Positions 58,601-64,000 of a stretch of 64,000 bases of DNA are shown in pieces. The notes beneath the pieces are model-generated. The model was not told where the DNA came from and did not search any database. It worked only from the letters and a program-made list of their open reading frames with translations. The position numbers were made by a program, and so were the translations under genes. Numbering within the stretch: the first letter of the stretch is position 1; every line of letters begins with the position of its first letter. This DNA is from Daphnia pulex (Eukaryota; Arthropoda; Branchiopoda; Diplostraca; Daphniidae): the NCBI RefSeq assembly GCF_021134715.1, contig NC_060027.1, positions 3,100,001 to 3,164,000 on the forward strand, read 5' to 3'.

Positions 58601-61340
58601 CTTGTTTTAGAAACCCTTTACAGCAAGGAAGAATTCAGCAAACAAGACTCTTCCTAGAAGATTTGGCCATTTTGAAGGTGCCAACCATTCTCAACTGTTT
58701 CCGCACTTTCACAGTCCATAATACGGAATTGGAAGACGGGGGGGGGGGATTACCGGATTACAGTGGACTACCAGCACCAGTACGTAGAGTTTCGGTATGT
58801 CATAATAACGTGCTTCGCATTAACTAAACTTACTTAATATTATTATACTATTAAAACGAAGTTTCATACTCAGAAGAGATGCTAAATATTCCCGCATTGT
58901 GCATCGTTTTTTAACATCAACGCATGTGAAAAAAATTTTAGTTACCTTTAAGCCCGTTAAACAAAGAAAACTGTCTGAAAAAAGAATCCTGAAAACTAAA
59001 GTGCTGATGATTCAAACTTTCATAGCGTATTACAAACCAGATACAGTACAAACTAGCTGATGAAAACCTCGTATCTTCATTTGGCCACTAGATGCTAGTA
59101 CTGACCAGTTTGTTTTCAATTTTGCTGAAAAAAACTAAAGTGGATCAAACTTCCTCAATAATTTCTTCCGTAACGTACTTCATAGTCATAGATAATACTA
59201 CATACAAAGATTGTTAAGGTAGTTTGATGTTGCAATTGACGTTTATGCTACAGCAACAGGACTCATTTTTCATAATCGTTAAAAAATTTATTTATTTCGC
59301 CAATCGATTGATTCTTTTCTCACTTCCGGTTTCAAATTAGTGCTCTAGTGTGGTAAATATTAACCTTACGTCAAATAGAACCATATTTTCGAGATCCGCG
59401 TCATGTATCCGTTTGATTTCATATGTTGATAGTAGATATCCAGAAATCGTCCCTAATCGTGAATTTTTCTGTACAGCGAAAATATCGTATTGAACTATGT
59501 CCATTCCGATCCCGAAAATAATGAGTATCACACATATATCACGTTTGAGGTTATCTACATAGTTGACTACCTTTCGTTTATTTCTGGTTTAGTCTCGGTC
59601 CTACCTCCTAAATTAAAATATTTTGAATTTCGACACTAGATGGCGGGGATGTTGTTTTTCTTTTGACACTTATTACATGAAGTACAGTGACGAGCTAATG
59701 TCGAAAGTTATGTTTGGAAGCTTCTGTGGTAGTTTTTTTGTACTGATTTTGACGGACCAAATTAAACATAATCTAAGCAAGGCTGTAACTTTGGTTCAAT
59801 GTAGCGAGTATTGTAGTTTTATTGTTACAAACGTCTCAGTATTCTACAATTCCCGTATGTGTGTGTATGTGTAGTCTCATCAAAGATACATTCATGGATC
59901 ATGAACATTCTTAGTTTCCACAAAAAGATTATCTCAGGTTAACCACACCTTCAGCTACCAAACATCAGCTCTATGGCCCAAGAATTGTGGATGAATCCAA
60001 CATGTAAGCTTAATGTGATGATTTTACTATCACATCATGCGTATGAATGGGAATAAGTTATAAACTAGGTGCCTAAATTTATTTTACAGGTTCTCTCTTA
60101 AATGAGTATTGGTCCTTAAGAAGCAGTTAATGCTGATGGTGTTAACCAAGTAGTGATATATTATCACTTCTATTCATAATAGTTTCCCCAATAGAAAGTA
60201 TGTGAAGATTTCCAACAGTAGATTGAGGTTCTCCTGTACTGCTACATTTGGTGTTGCCTAAAAAAGTAATTGAAAGTTGTTTGAGGACATTTTCAGTTAA
60301 GAATTTGACAACCTATATTTACAAAGAGTTTAGTGAATTCATCATGATTACATTCTTTTCAATACTTAATCATAATTATTTTCAATTTAGATTCTTCATT
60401 TCAAGGCCCCATGAATCTCCCATTTTTAGTTCCTCAATGAGTCTGCTTTTTATTTGGGGAGGTATTGCTTTCAGTCACCTCAATCTTGTTTGATTATATT
60501 AGGAGAGTGGTAAGTTTCTTATCCCTACAAAATCGAATTTGCTATTTTTTTTATTGCTACGTTGAGGAACCCATACTCGGCATTCTTTGTTTGGGATGCA
60601 TCAGAGGGATTGTAGAACAGAATACGTACAGTTCCTCTACACGGAGCGGATTTGACATTTGAAAGCAATAATATAACTTCCTGTCATGGACTTTACGCAC
60701 AGGTAAAATAATTTAAAAAAAACTTGAACCAAGAGAGAAGCATTACGTAATTACTATAAATTCGAAATCATCATTATTTACAAATTTTCTATTTTTAAAA
60801 GGGCTGGGCTGATCCAATGTTCGAAAATTCGAACCTATCCTCTCCCAGAATTTTCACGCAGTAAATATTTTACTTTAATTATTGGCAGCGTTTGGCAGTT
60901 TTAACGTGAATTAATTTTATTTCTAGGAGGGGTTTTTGAATTCGAAAACACGGGAATAAATGACTGAACTACCATCAATTGCGCACACTTGTCACCGTCG
61001 ATTTTTTTATATACCTCGTAACTAAGGTTTTTAAATTGTTTTTTATTTTTTGTTTTCATTTTAGGTTTCGAAAAAATTCTATTGGGTTTAGCCCACCATA
61101 CTTTGCATCGAGGTCAGCGCAGCCTGCTTTGCATCTGTTAAGCAACAGTTGTATCCAACAGAATCTTTAAAAAAACTCACTCGCATTCAATTTTTTACAT
61201 CCGGTTCCATTTATTTCTATACACAGATGTGCCACCTACGAAAAAAAAAGATTAAAATGTAATGACTTCTCTAATAAAGACTGGTTCACTTTCCACAGAA
61301 AGCCAAACAACGTTTGACGCTCCCGCGAGAAGGTCCAAAA
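52601..61340. other. 8.7-kb intergenic region, no gene recognised
   Basis: AT-rich, with fewer simple repeats than the 21-32 kb region. The open frames are short and uninformative. A TATAAAAT box at 55166 and a candidate exon at about 58610-58790, preceded by a good acceptor (TTGTTTTAG), could belong to a non-coding transcript but have no other support. TAGATGGCG-like motifs occur at 57213, 57250 and 59637. Confidence 0.4.
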
Positions 61341-63595
61341 ATGAAGTTAGCCATTGCATTGGTAAGAATTATTTTCGTACTACTACATTTTTGGATCTAG
61401 CTTCATAAAAATCTGGTATTTATGTGTTTATAGGAAGCCCAAACTATTACGTCTACAACGCCCAAATTAACAACCCTCAAAACAACTAGGACGACTAACG
61501 ATCAACGGACGACTACTAAATCAACAACCCCCAAAACAACCAGGACAACTAAATTAACAACGTCAAAATCAACAACCCCCAAAACAACTAGGACGACTAA
61601 ATCAACAACCTCCAAAACAACAGTAAAAACCACAACCGGCAAGACGACGCTTAAGCAAAGCACTTCAACGACAACCAAAAAGCCTGTTACCACAACTGCT
61701 TTGACTGTTAAATCCTATAAAGTTTGCCGTGACACATCTTCAACAGCGACCAGTGGATCCATCCAGCCCTTAGATGGTCTAACACCGTTGACAACGGTAC
61801 CACCGAAAACGTGCAGCTTTTCCATCACCTACTGATCAACATGTTCAGATGTCTTGTTCGGTCGCCAATCTAACTTTCTTCACAACTTACGCCGAAATTT
61901 CCTCATATTCAAGTTCATTGATCGTAAGATAATTAAACGCAACTCAAGATGTTCGCAGCTGAAATCTCGTTAATGCCATTTACTTTTAGTTCGACGGAAT
62001 CCTAGACGTTGAGCTATCGAACATAATCCTACCAAACAAGGTTTATGCTTCATATAACAATACAATGACTGTAACTTATCGAGTTGTCAATGCATCAGAT
62101 AACTTTGATTGTAGTTGGACAACATTTCGGGAGCCCACGACAACAACCGATTATAAATGTGATTACTAGATTCATATTCCATTATTTTGCTCAACTTATA
62201 ATATTGTCAAAGAATTCATAGCATATTTTTAATTTTTCAGGGTGTCGTGATGGTAAGACCACAGCAGCCAATGGATCCATTCAAACTATGCGTGAACCAA
62301 TAGGAAATGATATAATCCCAGTTAGAGTTTGTCCCTTTGTCATCAATTCATCATCCAACAGTCAAGTACAGATGTCTTGCGCGTCCCAAACTTCTTGGGA
62401 ATTTAGGCTATTTACAGTAAGAAATAGTTTGCCATGTATAGATGATCGTAATTTTTCAAATGTTCAACATTTTCTTAGTTTGACATCTTCGAAAACTTTT
62501 ATAACTTTCGACCTAAATATTATAAGACGACATCAAATGGAAATGAAATAGAAATACTGCTGAGCCGCGTCGTTACCGATGCAGGCTTTCCAATTGATTG
62601 TAAATGGACGACGACAGCAGCCAGCGTAACGGTGAAAGACTTCAACTGTAATTTAAATTCAGATTAAGTCTTGCTTGGACTTATTATGGAATCCACTCTG
62701 CCTAATACTTTTTGATTTTAGACTGCGTTCACGTACAATCAACGGCTTCAAACGGTGTCATTACACCATTAACTAATGCGACCGACTCAAACATATGTTT
62801 GTTCTCTATTATTGTTCCCCTCTGTCAGCACATTCAGATATCTTGTACGGTCGTCAACCTCACCGAAGGCAGCTACATTTGGGTAGGTCTGTTGTTGTAA
62901 TGCATTGCAATTTGCAATTCAAATTCATTTTTGTCAGCTGGGTGGGATCAATGAACTTGAAAGGAGTGGTGTCCCATCACCTGACAAGGTTTACACGTCA
63001 ACAGGCAATCAAGTAGACGTTATATCGACGTATGTAAACCAAGAAGATTGGTTTCAATGTAATTGGACGACTATAACCAACGACGACTGATTTCAAACGT
63101 AATTTCAGACTTAAAGCAAAACAATTTTTTTTTTAACGGTTTGTCTTAATTTATTCGCGTTGCGAATATGTCGTTTGAGCATGTTTAGTGTGCCTAGATG
63201 GAGAGACAACAGAAGACCGCGGGACAATTCAACCATTTAATAGTAGGCGTAATGTAGCGGAAGGACAAAGTAGTTGTCGCTTTACTATAACTGCACCTAT
63301 GAGTAAGCGTATTCAAATGACTTGCCTGACCAACGACGACTCAAGCCCTGATTATTGGGTTAGTGAATCTAAATGTCTATCTATGTCAACTTCACTGGTT
63401 GTTAAGCAATATTTGCAGTAACACAAAAACTTTCTTATCATGTTATAGAACCTCTTTGAATTCGTGCCCTCACTCTCGGTTATCGCTTCACCAATCATCG
63501 CCAACGCGACTTACAATTCTACGGGAAATGAAATGATCTTGCTAGTTCAATTAAAGGATTCATTTTGGTTTAATTGCACTTGGATGTTCATCTAA
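61341..63595 (+). pseudogene. Thr-rich secreted protein with four CUB-like modules, frame disrupted
   Basis: Exon 1 (61341-61361) gives MKLAIAL. Exon 2 from 61434 encodes a mucin-like Thr/Lys-rich repeat (units like TTPKTTRTTKS, about 80 residues), then CUB-like module 1. Each module has two exons. The first holds C.DG.TT..NGSIQPL and C.F.I......QMSC. The second holds VY.STGN..V and F.CxWTT. Modules begin near 61715, 62240, 62732 and 63189, and the last stops at 63593-63595. The repeated CxFxI...IQMSC and Cys-Trp-Thr-Thr signatures suggest an extracellular CUB-like fold. Lesions: a frame shift at about 61827 (after CSFSIT, giving TGA at 61833), and an in-frame TGA at 63088-63090 after module 3, with phase mismatch to module 4. 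The hydrophobic leader is unusually short. It could be a decaying gene, or a working gene with assembly errors. Confidence 0.65.
61450..61695 (+). repeat. Degenerate Thr/Lys codon repeat (mucin-like linker)
   Basis: Imperfect repeats of about 36-45 bases (ACAACCCCCAAAACAAC(T/C)AGGACGACTAAA and variants) encode TTPKTTRTTK-type units suited to O-glycosylation. They account for the hydrophobic-looking Val-rich frame on the opposite strand. Confidence 0.8.
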
Positions 63596-64000
63596 CCATG
63601 TTTGTAACGGTTTTTGAACGAATGAGTCCTCCCAATTATTGGTGGAAAGAATAACGAGTAAAAAGAGGGTGGGGAAATCAATCAAGCGCAGATGTATAAT
63701 TATGCCTCATCCTTTTTAGTACTTAGGTATTGCTTATTTACTTTATACTGTGCATTTTCCAATTTAATTTTCTTCAGTTATTTTTTAATGTTCATGGTGC
63801 AGGTATTTGCGATTGTAACCACCTTTACTTCTGCATGAATTCATACACTTCCTTTAAAGAGCAAAAGCTTCAAAAATAAGCATAAGTCTAACAAAACAAC
63901 CAATTAAATAATAAGATACATTTGGTTTTAGTTAAAAATCAATTTTCTATTTATCAACGAATTATGTTCAAAAGTGTTGCTTTATTTACCAGTCATTCGT
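63596..64000. other. 3' flank of the CUB-like locus, no gene seen
   Basis: AT-rich sequence to the window edge. No further CUB-like module or other coding sequence was recognised. Confidence 0.4.

Noticed and set aside
58610-58790. Coding exon of an unknown gene
   Set aside because: A good acceptor precedes it, but none of the three frames gives a recognisable protein or joins to neighbouring exons.
61502-61693. Val-rich hydrophobic minus-strand frame
   Set aside because: It is the antisense shadow of the Thr/Lys repeat in the CUB-like gene.

Overview
The window looks like a compact arthropod nuclear genome, most likely a branchiopod crustacean such as Daphnia. This is inferred from protein families (an arthropod-type skywalker, UBAC2, Nup62, CNDP2, FAM43), many introns of about 60-90 bp with GTAAG-type donors, and long AT-rich spacers full of short CA/GAA/CTT/CAG tracts. 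No database search was run. All gene models are hand-spliced from reading frame, splice consensus and remembered family sequence.

Layout. 0.25-3.1 kb: two divergently transcribed Rho-family GTPase paralogues with identical intron positions and phases. 3.7-4.4 kb: a small two-exon secreted protein with a TATA/initiator promoter. 4.8-7.6 kb: nucleoporin Nup62 (minus). 7.77-8.60 kb: an 823-bp nearly perfect palindromic element flanked by an 8-bp target duplication, with a tRNA-like sequence in each arm. 9.0-11.0 kb: cytosolic dipeptidase CNDP2 (minus). 11-17.2 kb: no gene recognised. 17.2-20.8 kb: a FAM43 PTB-domain adaptor (minus). 20.8-31.8 kb: long non-coding, low-complexity region. 31.8-34.1 kb: a large coding exon for a two-finger C2H2 transcription factor (plus). 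37.6-40.6 kb: an Hsp90 pseudogene whose middle is replaced by intron-containing C-terminal exons of an IP3 receptor that carry their own nonsense codon. 41.6-43.3 kb: UBAC2 (plus). 48.2-51.3 kb: TBC1D24/skywalker (minus), with a probable 5'UTR exon near 52.4 kb. 53-61.3 kb: no gene recognised. 61.3-63.6 kb: a Thr-rich secreted protein with four CUB-like modules and at least two frame disruptions.

The genes do not form one pathway; they are ordinary neighbours in a gene-dense eukaryotic segment. The parts that most deserve follow-up are the palindromic element with tRNA-like arms, the nested Hsp90/IP3R chimera, the mirrored GTPase pair and the CUB-like module array. A recurring CTCF-like motif (TAGATGGCG) in the spacers may mark insulators.
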